Positions 7,759 to 15,035 of a stretch of DNA of 64,000 bases are shown in pieces. The position numbers were made by a program, and so were the translations under genes. Numbering within the stretch: the stretch's first letter is position 1; each line of letters starts with the position of its first letter. The DNA is from Lentzea aerocolonigenes (lineage in GTDB: Bacteria; Actinomycetota; Actinomycetes; Mycobacteriales; Pseudonocardiaceae). Location: positions 1-64,000 of the forward strand of contig NZ_JYJG01000093.1 of assembly GCF_000955955.1 (NCBI RefSeq). The letters are read 5' to 3'. The notes beneath the pieces were generated by a model that saw only the letters and a program-made list of their open reading frames with translations, made no database searches and was not told the DNA's origin.

Positions 7759-9636
7759 ATGGGGGACTTCCTGGTCACCGCGATCGGCTTCCCGATCACG
7801 TTCCTGCTGCTGGTCATGGGCATGGCGCTCGCGGCTCGGCGGATCCTGGGCCTGCGCATCGGCCTGATCCGCACGGCGCTGGCGTGCCTGCTGGCGATGT
7901 CCGTCGCGTCGAGCGCGTTCGGCGAGACCACCGCCGAGCCGACGGCGGGGCTGGTCACGCTCCAGCTCGGCATCTCGATCCTCGCGGTGATCGGCGTGCT
8001 GGCGTTCGCGGAGATCATCGTGCCGACCGGCTCGATCCCGCCGCCGACGGAGTGGTGGGGCATGCTGCGCCGCCGCATCGCCCGCACGCGCCGGTACTCG
8101 CGGATCACCGCGATCGCGTTCCGGCACGGGCTCGGGCCCTACCTGCGCGGCCGCGAACGCTCGTCCACCGGCCTGGCACGGTCGCTGCGACTCGCGTTGC
8201 AGGACGCCGGGGTGACGTTCGTGAAGCTCGGACAGGTGCTGTCGACGCGCGCCGACCTGCTGTCGGAGGAGTTCGTCGAAGAGCTCAGTCTGTTGCAGGA
8301 CAAGGTTCCTCCGGCCAAGTGGGAGGACGTGCGCGCGGTGCTCGACGCCGAGGTCGGGCTCGATGCCTTCACGTCGGTCGATCCCGAGCCGTTGGCTGCC
8401 GCTTCGGTGGCGCAGGTGCACAAGGCCGTGCTGAAGTCCGGCGCCGAGGTCGTGGTGAAGGTCCAACGGCCGAACGTGCGCGCGGTGGCCGAGGGTGATC
8501 TGGACATCGTGTCCAGGCTCGCGGAAACGTTGCAGCGCACGCGATGGGGCTCGGCGCTGGGCGTGCGCGACCTGGCGGCGGGGTTCGCGGCGGCGTTGCG
8601 CGAGGAGCTCGACTTCAAGGTCGAGGCGCGCAACATCGCGGCTGTGGCAGCGGCTTCCGACTCCTCGGTGACATTGCCACAAGTCCATTTGTCGACTTCT
8701 CGAGTTCTCGTCATGGACCGACTCGACGGCGTGCCTTTGCGCAGCGCCACCGAGGACGAGGGCCTCGCGCGGACGTTGCTGCGGTTCGTGCTGCGCCAGG
8801 TCATGCTCGACGGCGTCTTCCACGCCGATCCGCACCCCGGCAACGTGCTGCTGCTCAACGACGGACGACTGGGCCTGCTCGACTTCGGCTCGGTCGGGCG
8901 GATCGACTCGGCGCTGCGGTCGGCGTTGCAACGACTGCTGATCGCGATCGACCGCAGCGACCCGGCGAGCCTCACGGATGCGTTGCTGGAACTGACTTCC
9001 CGGCCGGAGGACATCGACGAGCAACGGCTGGAGCGCGCGCTCGGCCAGTTCATGGCCAGGCATCTGGGCGCGGGCATGCGGCCGGACGTCGAGATGTTCG
9101 GCGACCTGTTCCTGATCGTGTCGCGGTTCGGGCTGAGCATCCCGCCGGAGATCGCGGCGGTGTTCCGCGCGCTGGCAACCCTCGAAGGCACGCTGGCGGT
9201 GCTCTCACCGGGCTTCAACATCGTCGTCGAGTCGCGGTCGTTCGCCGCCGAGCAGATCTCCGAGCGGCTCTCCCCCGAGTCGGTGCAGCGCACGCTGACC
9301 GAGGAACTGCAGGCCGTGCTGCCGATGCTCAGGCGGGTGCCGCGCCGGATCGACCGGATCACCGGCGCGATGGAGCAGGGCCGGCTGAGCATGTCGATGC
9401 GGCTGTTCGCGGACGAGCGCGACCGCTCGTTCCTGACCGGCCTGCTGCACCAGGTGATGCTGACGGTGCTGGGCGCGACCGCGGGGGTGATGGCGGTGCT
9501 GCTGCTCGGTTCATCGGGCGGGCCGCAGGTGATTCCGGAGATCGGGCTGTACCAGGTGCTCGGCTACAACCTGCTGATCGTGTCGGTCCTGCTGGGTCTG
9601 CGCGTCGTGGTCACGGTGTTTCGCCCGCGTCCTTGA
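7759..9636 (+). CDS. UbiB/ABC1 family atypical kinase-like membrane protein
   Basis: 625 aa. Hydrophobic helices lie at the N-terminus (first ~90 aa) and C-terminus (last ~70 aa, with GVMAVLLLG and LLIVSVLLGLRVVV). Between them is the ABC1/ADCK/UbiB core: VKLGQVLSTR (KxGQ motif), AAASVAQVHKA (Ala-rich loop replacing the P-loop), VVVKVQRP (ATP Lys), ELDFKVEARN (ExD), HADPHPGN (catalytic) and LLDFGSVG (metal-binding Asp). UbiB proteins support quinone or lipid biology. The longer ATG frame begins 7 nt after a TAGGCT -10-like box, which suggests a leaderless mRNA. The final TGA lies just before the palindrome at 9644. Confidence 0.9.
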   Translation: MGDFLVTAIGFPITFLLLVMGMALAARRILGLRIGLIRTALACLLAMSVASSAFGETTAEPTAGLVTLQLGISILAVIGVLAFAEIIVPTGSIPPPTEWWGMLRRRIARTRRYSRITAIAFRHGLGPYLRGRERSSTGLARSLRLALQDAGVTFVKLGQVLSTRADLLSEEFVEELSLLQDKVPPAKWEDVRAVLDAEVGLDAFTSVDPEPLAAASVAQVHKAVLKSGAEVVVKVQRPNVRAVAEGDLDIVSRLAETLQRTRWGSALGVRDLAAGFAAALREELDFKVEARNIAAVAAASDSSVTLPQVHLSTSRVLVMDRLDGVPLRSATEDEGLARTLLRFVLRQVMLDGVFHADPHPGNVLLLNDGRLGLLDFGSVGRIDSALRSALQRLLIAIDRSDPASLTDALLELTSRPEDIDEQRLERALGQFMARHLGAGMRPDVEMFGDLFLIVSRFGLSIPPEIAAVFRALATLEGTLAVLSPGFNIVVESRSFAAEQISERLSPESVQRTLTEELQAVLPMLRRVPRRIDRITGAMEQGRLSMSMRLFADERDRSFLTGLLHQVMLTVLGATAGVMAVLLLGSSGGPQVIPEIGLYQVLGYNLLIVSVLLGLRVVVTVFRPRP

Positions 9637-9643
9637 CGAATCT

Positions 9644-9660
9644 GGTTTGCAATGCAAACC
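9644..9660. promoter_or_regulatory. Perfect 17-bp palindrome, probable operator
   Basis: GGTTTGCA-A-TGCAAACC: 8-bp perfect arms around a single base, 34 bp upstream of the membrane-protein start. A TTGACG (-35-like) at 9633-9638 immediately precedes it, so a bound dimer would overlap the promoter. The obvious binder is the winged-helix protein encoded two genes downstream. Confidence 0.65.
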
Positions 9661-9693
9661 TGATTGCAGTCGAGTGACGTTGGGGGACGCATC

Positions 9694-10503
9694 ATGACTG
9701 GGGATCCGACGGGTCTGCTCATCGAGCTGAGCGACCTGCGCAAGCGGGCACGCATCGACCGGCACGGCTACTGGCTGCCATTTCTGCTGTTCGGGTTGAT
9801 CACGTTGGGGGCGACGCCGTTCTACGTGCCCGAGTACTGCCGCAAGACCGGCGCGTGCCTCGCGGACAAGCCGTGGCTCTACCACTGGCTGCATCCGGAC
9901 GGGCGGCTGAACGGACCGATCGGCAGCTACGAACCGACCGTGGCCGCCGACATCTACTGGATCGTGGCGTTGTTGTGCGGCTATCTCGCGGTCGTGTGGT
10001 GGTACCGCTGGCGCGCGGCGCAGGTCGGGGTGGAGACGCCGACCAGGCTCTACGCCCAGGTCACGATCTTCATGCTGGTGCTGCCGCTGGTCGGGGTTCC
10101 GGTGCTGAGCAAGGTGTTCTTCAACCAGGTCGGCTGGCAGATCGCGCTCCCGGTCACCGTGGTGGCGATCGTGGCGGCCACGTGGACCGCGCGCCGGCGG
10201 GTCGTGACGGCCCTCGCGGTGCTGGCGTTGTTCGGTCTCGCGCACTTCATCCCGGCCTATCCGTACGGCCAGATGTTCGTGCTGGCAGCGGGACTCGCCG
10301 GCCTCGCGTGGGTCGAGCGCAGCAAGGTGTGCACGGTGTTCGTGGCCCTCTTCGCGGCGGCCGTGGTGTTCGTGAACGAAGCCGGCCGCTTCGACCTCTA
10401 CTGGCCGTACCAGGTCGAGCAGTACGCGACCACGGGGCTGCCCGCGGTCATCCTGCTGGCGGGCGGGATCATCGGGTCCGTGCGACGAGAGATGGCCCGA
10501 TGA
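9694..10503 (+). CDS. Multi-pass membrane protein of unknown function
   Basis: 269 aa with about 7-8 hydrophobic segments (WLPFLLFGLITLGATPF, IYWIVALLCGYLAVVWWY, FMLVLPLVGVPVL, LPVTVVAIVAAT and later). A periplasmic-looking loop near residues 45-85 carries two Cys (YCRKTGACL). I do not recognise the family. The start ATG 9694 has GGGGG 8 nt upstream. It overlaps the following winged-helix gene by ATGA, so they form a two-gene operon, a common arrangement for a regulator and its membrane target. A perfect palindrome sits in the promoter. Confidence 0.8.
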   Translation: MTGDPTGLLIELSDLRKRARIDRHGYWLPFLLFGLITLGATPFYVPEYCRKTGACLADKPWLYHWLHPDGRLNGPIGSYEPTVAADIYWIVALLCGYLAVVWWYRWRAAQVGVETPTRLYAQVTIFMLVLPLVGVPVLSKVFFNQVGWQIALPVTVVAIVAATWTARRRVVTALAVLALFGLAHFIPAYPYGQMFVLAAGLAGLAWVERSKVCTVFVALFAAAVVFVNEAGRFDLYWPYQVEQYATTGLPAVILLAGGIIGSVRREMAR

Positions 10504-10802
10504 ATCCCACGGCGGGGCTGGACGACACAGTCCACCAACGACACCGGCTCGGCGTGCTGACCATCGCGGCCGAGGCGAAACGGGTGGAGTTCTCGTACCT
10601 GAAGTCGGCGCTGGAGCTGACCGCGGGCAACCTGTCGCGGCACATCACCGTGCTGGAACAGGCGGGCCTGGTCGAGGTCGAGAAGGGCTACGAGGGCAAG
10701 CGGCCCAAGACGTGGCTGCACATCACCGCCGCAGGCCGCACCGCGCTCGCGGCGGAGATGGCCGCGTTGCGAGCACTGCTTGAACGGCACGACAACCTTT
10801 AG
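10500..10802 (+). CDS. Small winged-helix transcriptional regulator (HTH_34/MarR-like)
   Basis: 100 aa. A single winged-helix domain with a recognition helix (TAGNLSRHITVLEQAGLVEVEK) and a wing (GKRPKTWLHITAAGR), as in the short MarR/ArsR-like winged DNA-binding proteins that sit beside a membrane protein. It is translationally coupled (ATGA) to the membrane gene upstream. Likely autorepressor through the 9644-9660 palindrome (inferred). Its stop overlaps the stop of the opposite-strand gene by 4 bp. Confidence 0.85.
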   Translation: MNPTAGLDDTVHQRHRLGVLTIAAEAKRVEFSYLKSALELTAGNLSRHITVLEQAGLVEVEKGYEGKRPKTWLHITAAGRTALAAEMAALRALLERHDNL

Positions 10803-11203
10803 AACTGCCGCCGGTACACCGAAACGTCGTCGCGCCACACGCCGAACACGTCCGGTGCCGACTGGACGATCGTCATCTCGTTGAGGTTGCCGAGGATCCG
10901 CCACGCCCGCGCAACCGCTTGCGCGCCCGCGTAGGCGATCGTGCAGAACCGGCGCGGCTCGACGACGGTGCGCACGCGGTCGACCGCGCCGACGCTCATC
11001 GGCGTGTCCTGCCACAGGTCCAATGTGTACCCGGTGCGGATCGGATCACCCGACCCCAGCACGCCTTCGATGCTGACGACCAGCCGGTCACCGTCCAGTC
11101 GCAGGTCGTAGTGACCGCTTCTGGGCGGGTTGCCCCCGGTGTAGGCGGAGCGCGCCGGATCGAGCACCCAGTGGCCCAGGAACGGCACGAGGTCGTCACT
11201 CAT
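10799..11203 (-). CDS. Hypothetical small protein, beta-rich
   Basis: 134 aa, no signal peptide or membrane segment. The sequence alternates short polar strands (GHYDLRLDGDRLVVSIEG; GYTLDLWQDT; RTVVEPRRFCTIAY; NEMTIVQSA), suggesting a lipocalin-like beta barrel, but no family is recognised. The start ATG at 11203 has a strong GAAGGAGA ribosome site 7 nt upstream, which makes this a real gene. Divergent from the DedA/VTT gene (71-bp gap). Confidence 0.75.
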   Translation of the reverse strand: MSDDLVPFLGHWVLDPARSAYTGGNPPRSGHYDLRLDGDRLVVSIEGVLGSGDPIRTGYTLDLWQDTPMSVGAVDRVRTVVEPRRFCTIAYAGAQAVARAWRILGNLNEMTIVQSAPDVFGVWRDDVSVYRRQF

Positions 11204-11274
11204 GTGTGTCTCCTTCGCGGAACCTGCGCCACTGGCGGATTGTCCGGCGCATCGAGGTGGGCGACCATCACCCG

Positions 11275-11925
11275 ATGAGTTATGAGACGGGCGTTCGGTG
11301 GAAGTGGATACCGTTCGTCGTGCTCGGCTTCGTGCTGCTGAGCTGGATCGTGTTCGAGGCACTCGACCTGATCGACTTCGAGGGAGTCGTGACGTGGGTG
11401 CGCGGAATCGACCCTGTGTGGGCGGCGGTGGCGATCTTCGCCCTGCTCGTCGTGGACGTGCTGCTGCCCGTGCCGTCCACCCCGCTCATCGTGCTGGCGG
11501 GAACGGCACTCGGCCTGCCCGCTGGGCTGGCGCTCGCAATCATCGGATCCCTGGGTTCCTCTGCCGCAGGATACGCGCTCGGGCGCTTTGCGGGTCCGTG
11601 GTTGGTGCGCCGGGTTGTAACCATCGAGGAACTAACCGAAATGCGGCGCTGGGGCCGTCAGTTCGGGCCCTGGTTCTTCGGGGTGGCGCGCGGCATTCCG
11701 ATGATGGCCGAAACCGTGTCCGTGTCCGCCGGAGTGTCCCGGACGCCGTTCCGGACTTTCATGATGTACACCCTCATCGGCACCGTTCCCATTTGTGCCG
11801 CCTACGTGTTCGCGGGATCGAAGGCCGACACGGTCGAACAGATCGTGATGATCAGCGCGGTGGGGTTCCTGCTCACCGTCGGGCTCTTCTACCTGCTGCG
11901 CCGGCTCGTGAAGGCGGCGCCCTAG
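11275..11925 (+). CDS. DedA/TVP38 (VTT domain) membrane protein
   Basis: 216 aa with about five hydrophobic stretches and the VTT/SNARE-associated core: PVPSTPLIVLAGTALGLPAGLALAIIGS followed by SSAAGYALGRFAGP, then FFGVARGIPMMAE matching the conserved [F/Y]xxRxxP motif of DedA proteins, which are thought to flip or transport lipids in the plasma membrane. No close partner is visible. The next 486 bp contain the three structured RNAs. Confidence 0.85.
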   Translation: MSYETGVRWKWIPFVVLGFVLLSWIVFEALDLIDFEGVVTWVRGIDPVWAAVAIFALLVVDVLLPVPSTPLIVLAGTALGLPAGLALAIIGSLGSSAAGYALGRFAGPWLVRRVVTIEELTEMRRWGRQFGPWFFGVARGIPMMAETVSVSAGVSRTPFRTFMMYTLIGTVPICAAYVFAGSKADTVEQIVMISAVGFLLTVGLFYLLRRLVKAAP

Positions 11926-11926
11926 G

Positions 11927-11959
11927 AAAATCGCTGGCGCGGGGTGGTTGTATGTAGAT
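11927..11959 (+). promoter_or_regulatory. Promoter-like block of the first Y-like RNA
   Basis: This block (AAATCGCTGG, then GTGGTTGTAT) is nearly identical to the one before the second RNA at 12107-12138 and ends at the predicted 5' stem. GTGGTTGTATGTAGAT can supply a -10 (TATGTA at 11951-11956). Duplication together with the RNA suggests a transcription start at about 11958-11960. Confidence 0.55.
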
Positions 11960-12079
11960 GCGCCCGGTGCGCAGCAGAGGGTTACTTCTGGTATCTCAGG
12001 TTCGACTCCTGAGGCCGGCTCCGGCCGGTCTCGCTCACCCCGGTGGGCACGTCACCTTCTGCGACTTGAACTCGGGCGC
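11960..12079 (+). ncRNA. Bacterial Y RNA candidate 1 (T-arm-like domain)
   Basis: About 120 nt. The ends pair perfectly (GCGCCCG 11960-11966 with CGGGCGC 12073-12079). Inside is an asymmetric internal loop (GTGCGCA opposite GACTTGAACT), then a second helix GCAGAGGGT (11974-11982) with ACCTTCTGC (12054-12062, one G-U). The apical part holds a tRNA T-arm look-alike: CTCAGG and CCTGAG (11995-12000, 12008-12013) around the 7-nt loop TTCGACT, then a GGCCG/CGGCC hairpin (12013-12026) and a third hairpin (12033-12048). The paired ends, conserved internal loop and tRNA-like head match bacterial Y RNAs, which tether Ro60 to nucleases such as PNPase. It precedes the Ro60 gene. Confidence 0.8.
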
Positions 12080-12106
12080 CCACAGAACTCCACATCGGCC
12101 GGAATT

Positions 12107-12138
12107 AAACCGCTGGACCGGCGTGGTTGTATAGAAAT
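12107..12138 (+). promoter_or_regulatory. Promoter-like block of the second Y-like RNA
   Basis: AAACCGCTGG then GTGGTTGTAT, with TATAGA at 12130-12135 as the best -10. It copies the block at 11927-11959 with few changes, while the sequence between RNA 1 and this block is not conserved. No such block precedes RNA 3. Confidence 0.55.
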
Positions 12139-12212
12139 CGCACCCGGTGCGAAGCCAACGGTTACTTCGCCTCGAAACCGCAAAACCGTTGGCGACTTTG
12201 ATCTCGGGAGCG
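12139..12212 (+). ncRNA. Bacterial Y RNA candidate 2 (short, no tRNA-like head)
   Basis: About 74 nt. The outer helix CGC-A-CCCG (12139-12146) pairs with CGGG-A-GCG (12205-12212), seven pairs with one A-A mismatch. An internal loop GTGCGAA/GACTTTGATCT has the same sequence as in the other two RNAs. A perfect 10-bp helix follows, GCCAACGGTT (12154-12163) with AACCGTTGGC (12184-12193), closed by a 20-nt loop containing a TTCG/CGAA mini-stem. It keeps the presumptive Ro60-binding stem but lacks the T-arm and D-arm modules, so it is a minimal Y RNA. Confidence 0.75.
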
Positions 12213-12220
12213 CACAACTT

Positions 12221-12367
12221 CACACGTGTCCGGTGCGAAGCAGAGGGTTACTTCCACTGTTAATGGGCGGGTTGCGGGTTCGAATCCCGTCGGCCGGGAA
12301 ACCGGTCGTAGCTCAATCTGGCAGAGCAGCTGCGTACCTTCCGCGACCTTGATCTCGGACACGTGTG
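12221..12367 (+). ncRNA. Bacterial Y RNA candidate 3 with circularly permuted tRNA-like domain
   Basis: About 147 nt. The ends form a perfect 12-bp helix (CACACGTGTCCG 12221-12232 with 12356-12367). After the conserved internal loop comes helix GCAGAGGGT (12240-12248) with ACCTTCCGC (12336-12344). The head is a permuted tRNA: T-arm stem 12274-12278/12286-12290 with loop TTCGAAT; then a 7-bp acceptor-like stem (12291-12297 with 12302-12308) closed by a GAAA tetraloop; then TA (positions 8-9); D-arm GCTC/GAGC (12311-12314, 12324-12327) with loop AATCTGGCA holding the GG pair; then A26. The Y stem occupies the place of the anticodon arm. This is the hallmark of YrlA-type Y RNAs. It starts only 8 nt after RNA 2 and has no promoter block of its own. 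Confidence 0.85.
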
Positions 12368-12376
12368 GGGTTTGTG

Positions 12377-12411
12377 GGCTCCCCTTTCTTTTGTCCTGAG
12401 GGGGAAGAGCC
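12377..12411 (+). promoter_or_regulatory. Possible hairpin over the rsr ribosome binding site
   Basis: GGCTC (12377-12381) can pair with GAGCC (12407-12411) and CCC (12382-12384) with GGG (12402-12404), enclosing the GGGGAAGAG ribosome site of the Ro60 gene. The pairing is short and could be chance in this GC-rich stretch. Confidence 0.35.
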
Positions 12412-12412
12412 G

Positions 12413-13993
12413 ATGGCGAAGTTCAACATCTTCCGCGCACGTCCGGCGGGCACCAGCCCGGTCGCCACGGCGCCGGTGCCGACCGTCCGCACCTACGAGG
12501 GCGGCGGCGGCTACGTCCGCGACGCGAAGTCCGAACTGTTCCTGCTCGCCGTGTCGAACATGGGCGGCGAGGACACCTTCTACGAGTCCGGTGGCCGGCG
12601 CGACACCCGGTTCGCCCAGCTCGTGCACGCCGCCGCGCTCGCGGATCCCGAGTGGACCGCGCGCTTGCTGAAGTGGCTGCGCGGCGAGGCGAACATGCGC
12701 ACCGCGTCGCTCGTCGGCGCGGCCGAGTTCGTGCTCGCGCGCCTGCTCGCCGAGTCCGGCGCGGGCGTCACCAACCGGGCCGTCATCGACTCCGTGCTGC
12801 AGCGCGCCGACGAACCGGGCGAACTGCTCGCCTACTGGACCGCCATGAACGGCCGGCGCGTGCCGAAGCCGATCAAGCGCGGCATCGCCGACGCGGTGCG
12901 GCGGCTCTACGACGAGCGCGCGATCCTCAAGTGGGACAGCGACTCGCGCGGCTTCCGCATGGCCGACGTGCTGAACCTCGTGCACCCCTCGCCCGCCGCC
13001 GACTGGCAGGGCTCGCTGTTCCAGTACGTGCTGGACCGGCGCCGGGACGCTGAAGTCGCGGTTCCTTCCGATCTGCGCGTGATCGCGGCACGGCGTGAGC
13101 TCATGTCGTGGCCGGTCGAGGAGCGGCGTGCGCTCTTCGGGCGTCCTGACGCGGCGGACGTGCTCCGGCGTGCGGGGATGACGTGGGAGGCGGTGGCCGG
13201 ATGGCTGCAGGGTCCGCTCACCCGTGAGGTGTGGGAGGCGCTCGCGCCGTCGATGGGTTACATGGCAGCGCTCCGCAACCTCCGCAACTTCGACGAGGCA
13301 GGCATGTCCGACGAGGTCGCGGCGGCTGTCGCGGCACGACTGGCCGACCCCGGCCAGGTCGCGCGCTCGCGGCAGTTCCCGTTCCGCTTCCTGTCGGCGT
13401 ACGAGGCGGCACCGAGCCTGCGCTGGGGCCACTCCCTGGACCAGGCGCTGCAGGCGTCGCTGAGCAGCCTGCCCGCACTGCCGGGCCGGTCGCTGATCCT
13501 CGTCGACACCTCGGCGTCGATGACGCAGACCACGATCTCGGCGCGGTCGAAGGTCACCCCGGCCAAGGCCGCGGCGGTCTTCGGTGTCGCGCTGGGAGCC
13601 AAGGGCGAGCAGGTCGACGTCGTCGGGTTCGCGACCGGCACGTTCCAGCACCACGTCAAGCCGGGCGCGTCGGTCATCCGCGAGGTCGACCGGTTCCTGA
13701 AGCGGATCGGTGAGGTCGGGCACGGCACCGACATCGCCGGATCGCTGCAGCGGACCTACCGAGGTCACGACCGCGTGTTCATCATCTCGGACATGCAGAC
13801 GGTGTCCGGGCCGGGCATCTCGGACCTGGTGCCGCGGCACGTGCCGATCTACGGCTTCAACCTGGGCGGATACCAGCAGGCGGCGTTCGCGACCGGCAAG
13901 GCCAACCGCCACGAGTTCGGTGGCCTGTCCGACGCTACGTTCAGGATGGTTCCGCTTCTCGAAGCAGGTCAGAACGCGGACTGGCCGTTCTGA
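12413..13993 (+). CDS. rsr: Ro60/TROVE domain RNA-binding protein (Rsr)
   Basis: 526 aa. Residues ~30-340 are the TROVE HEAT-repeat ring (GGGYVRDAKSELFLLAVSNMG, then FYESGGRRDTRFAQLVHAAA), and ~350-526 a von Willebrand A domain with the MIDAS start LILVDTSASMT (DxSxS). Ro60 binds misfolded RNA 3' ends in its ring and Y RNAs on its surface; in Deinococcus it works with PNPase. I chose ATG 12413 over an in-frame ATG 48 nt earlier because GGGGAAGAG lies 6-12 nt upstream and the earlier start falls inside RNA 3. Three Y-like RNAs lie immediately upstream; no rtcB ligase gene, a frequent neighbour elsewhere, is nearby. A perfect hairpin follows. Confidence 0.93.
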   Translation: MAKFNIFRARPAGTSPVATAPVPTVRTYEGGGGYVRDAKSELFLLAVSNMGGEDTFYESGGRRDTRFAQLVHAAALADPEWTARLLKWLRGEANMRTASLVGAAEFVLARLLAESGAGVTNRAVIDSVLQRADEPGELLAYWTAMNGRRVPKPIKRGIADAVRRLYDERAILKWDSDSRGFRMADVLNLVHPSPAADWQGSLFQYVLDRRRDAEVAVPSDLRVIAARRELMSWPVEERRALFGRPDAADVLRRAGMTWEAVAGWLQGPLTREVWEALAPSMGYMAALRNLRNFDEAGMSDEVAAAVAARLADPGQVARSRQFPFRFLSAYEAAPSLRWGHSLDQALQASLSSLPALPGRSLILVDTSASMTQTTISARSKVTPAKAAAVFGVALGAKGEQVDVVGFATGTFQHHVKPGASVIREVDRFLKRIGEVGHGTDIAGSLQRTYRGHDRVFIISDMQTVSGPGISDLVPRHVPIYGFNLGGYQQAAFATGKANRHEFGGLSDATFRMVPLLEAGQNADWPF

Positions 13994-13995
13994 AA

Positions 13996-14028
13996 GTGAG
14001 GGCGCTTACTTTTCGTAAGCGCCCTCAC
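13996..14028. terminator. Terminator of rsr that also looks like an HxlR operator
   Basis: GTGAGGGCGCTTAC (13996-14009) and its exact complement GTAAGCGCCCTCAC (14015-14028) flank TTTTC, 2 nt after the rsr stop. The centre CTTACTTTTCGTAAG resembles known HxlR-family operator palindromes and covers the -35 position of the HxlR gene that starts at 14037. Confidence 0.65.
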
Positions 14029-14036
14029 CAGCTATC

Positions 14037-14399
14037 ATGGCTCGCATGGAGTTCAACGTGTTCGCCAAGGCGTGCCCGTCACGCCCGACGCTGGAGCACG
14101 TCACCGGCAGGTGGGGCAGCCTGACGCTGGGCGCGCTCGTGGACGGTCCGCTGCGGTTCAACGAGCTGCGCCGCCGGGTCGACGGCGTCAGCGAGAAGAT
14201 GCTGTCCCAGACGCTGCACGCGCTGGAGCGGGACGGGCTGGTGCACCGCGACGCGCAGCCGACGAACCCGCCGCGGGTCGACTACACCCTCACGCCGCTC
14301 GGCCGCGAGACGGCGGAACGGTTGCTGTCGCTCATCCACCTGCTGGAAGAGCGCATGCCGGACGTGCTGGCGGCGCAACAGGAGTACGACGCCCGCTGA
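14037..14399 (+). CDS. HxlR-family winged-helix transcriptional regulator
   Basis: 120 aa. A single HxlR domain: CPSRPTLEHVTGRWGSLTLGALVDGPLRFNELRRRVDGVSEKMLSQTLHALERDGLV, then a beta wing with VDYTLTPLGRE. The Cys in KACPS near the N-terminus may sense oxidants or electrophiles, as in HypR/YodB. TATCAT at 14033-14038 is a good -10, which would put the transcription start near the second ATG at 14046, so the true protein may begin MEFNVFAKAC and be leaderless. A palindrome upstream suggests autoregulation. The controlled partner is not obvious: the next gene is an unknown. Confidence 0.88.
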   Translation: MARMEFNVFAKACPSRPTLEHVTGRWGSLTLGALVDGPLRFNELRRRVDGVSEKMLSQTLHALERDGLVHRDAQPTNPPRVDYTLTPLGRETAERLLSLIHLLEERMPDVLAAQQEYDAR

Positions 14400-14422
14400 T
14401 CCTCCCGGCCTACGCTGGGCAC

Positions 14423-15035
14423 GTGAAATGCTGTGGACGTGGCCTGACCGAGGCCGAGCTGGTGCTGCTCGACTCGGATCCCGCGCTCGTACCGGACGAG
14501 CTCGTCCAGAAGGTCGCCTGGCACAGCCCGACCTGCTTCGACCGGGACGAGTACGAGGCTGCCTGGCGCCGGCTCACGTCCCGGGTGATCCAGGTCCTCC
14601 ACAACGCCCCGGACTCCCAGCTCACCGCGGGACTGTGGTGGGCGAGGTGGACCGACTGGCCCGAGGACGAGCGCGCGGCGTTCCGCGCCGAGATGACCGA
14701 GGTCCTGGTCAGCGCCGCCGGGGACGAGCGGCGCTGGCCCGGACTGGATGCCGTGTTCCAGGCCGCCGCCCAGCTCGACCAGGACCTGACTCCGTGGCTG
14801 CGTCTCGTCGACGGCTTCCCCGACGCCGTCGTCGCGCATCTCGCCGACTTCTGGTCGCTCGACGTCTGGATCAGCGGCGGCCACTACGGCAGCCGGCTCC
14901 TCTGGGAGAACCCGTCAGCCACCGAGCAGCTCGTGGCGTGGCTCGTCGCTCCGGCGCTGCGCGACCGGCTGTCCGAAATGGACGGTCAGGTCGCGCAGCG
15001 CGCGGTGGAGCAGATCGGCTGGCACCTGCTGGAGA

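Noticed and set aside
12240..12344. An ordinary tRNA gene
   Set aside because: T-arm and D-arm sequences are tRNA-like, but their order is reversed (T-arm, acceptor-like stem, D-arm), there is no anticodon arm, and the ends form a long outer helix. It fits a Y RNA.
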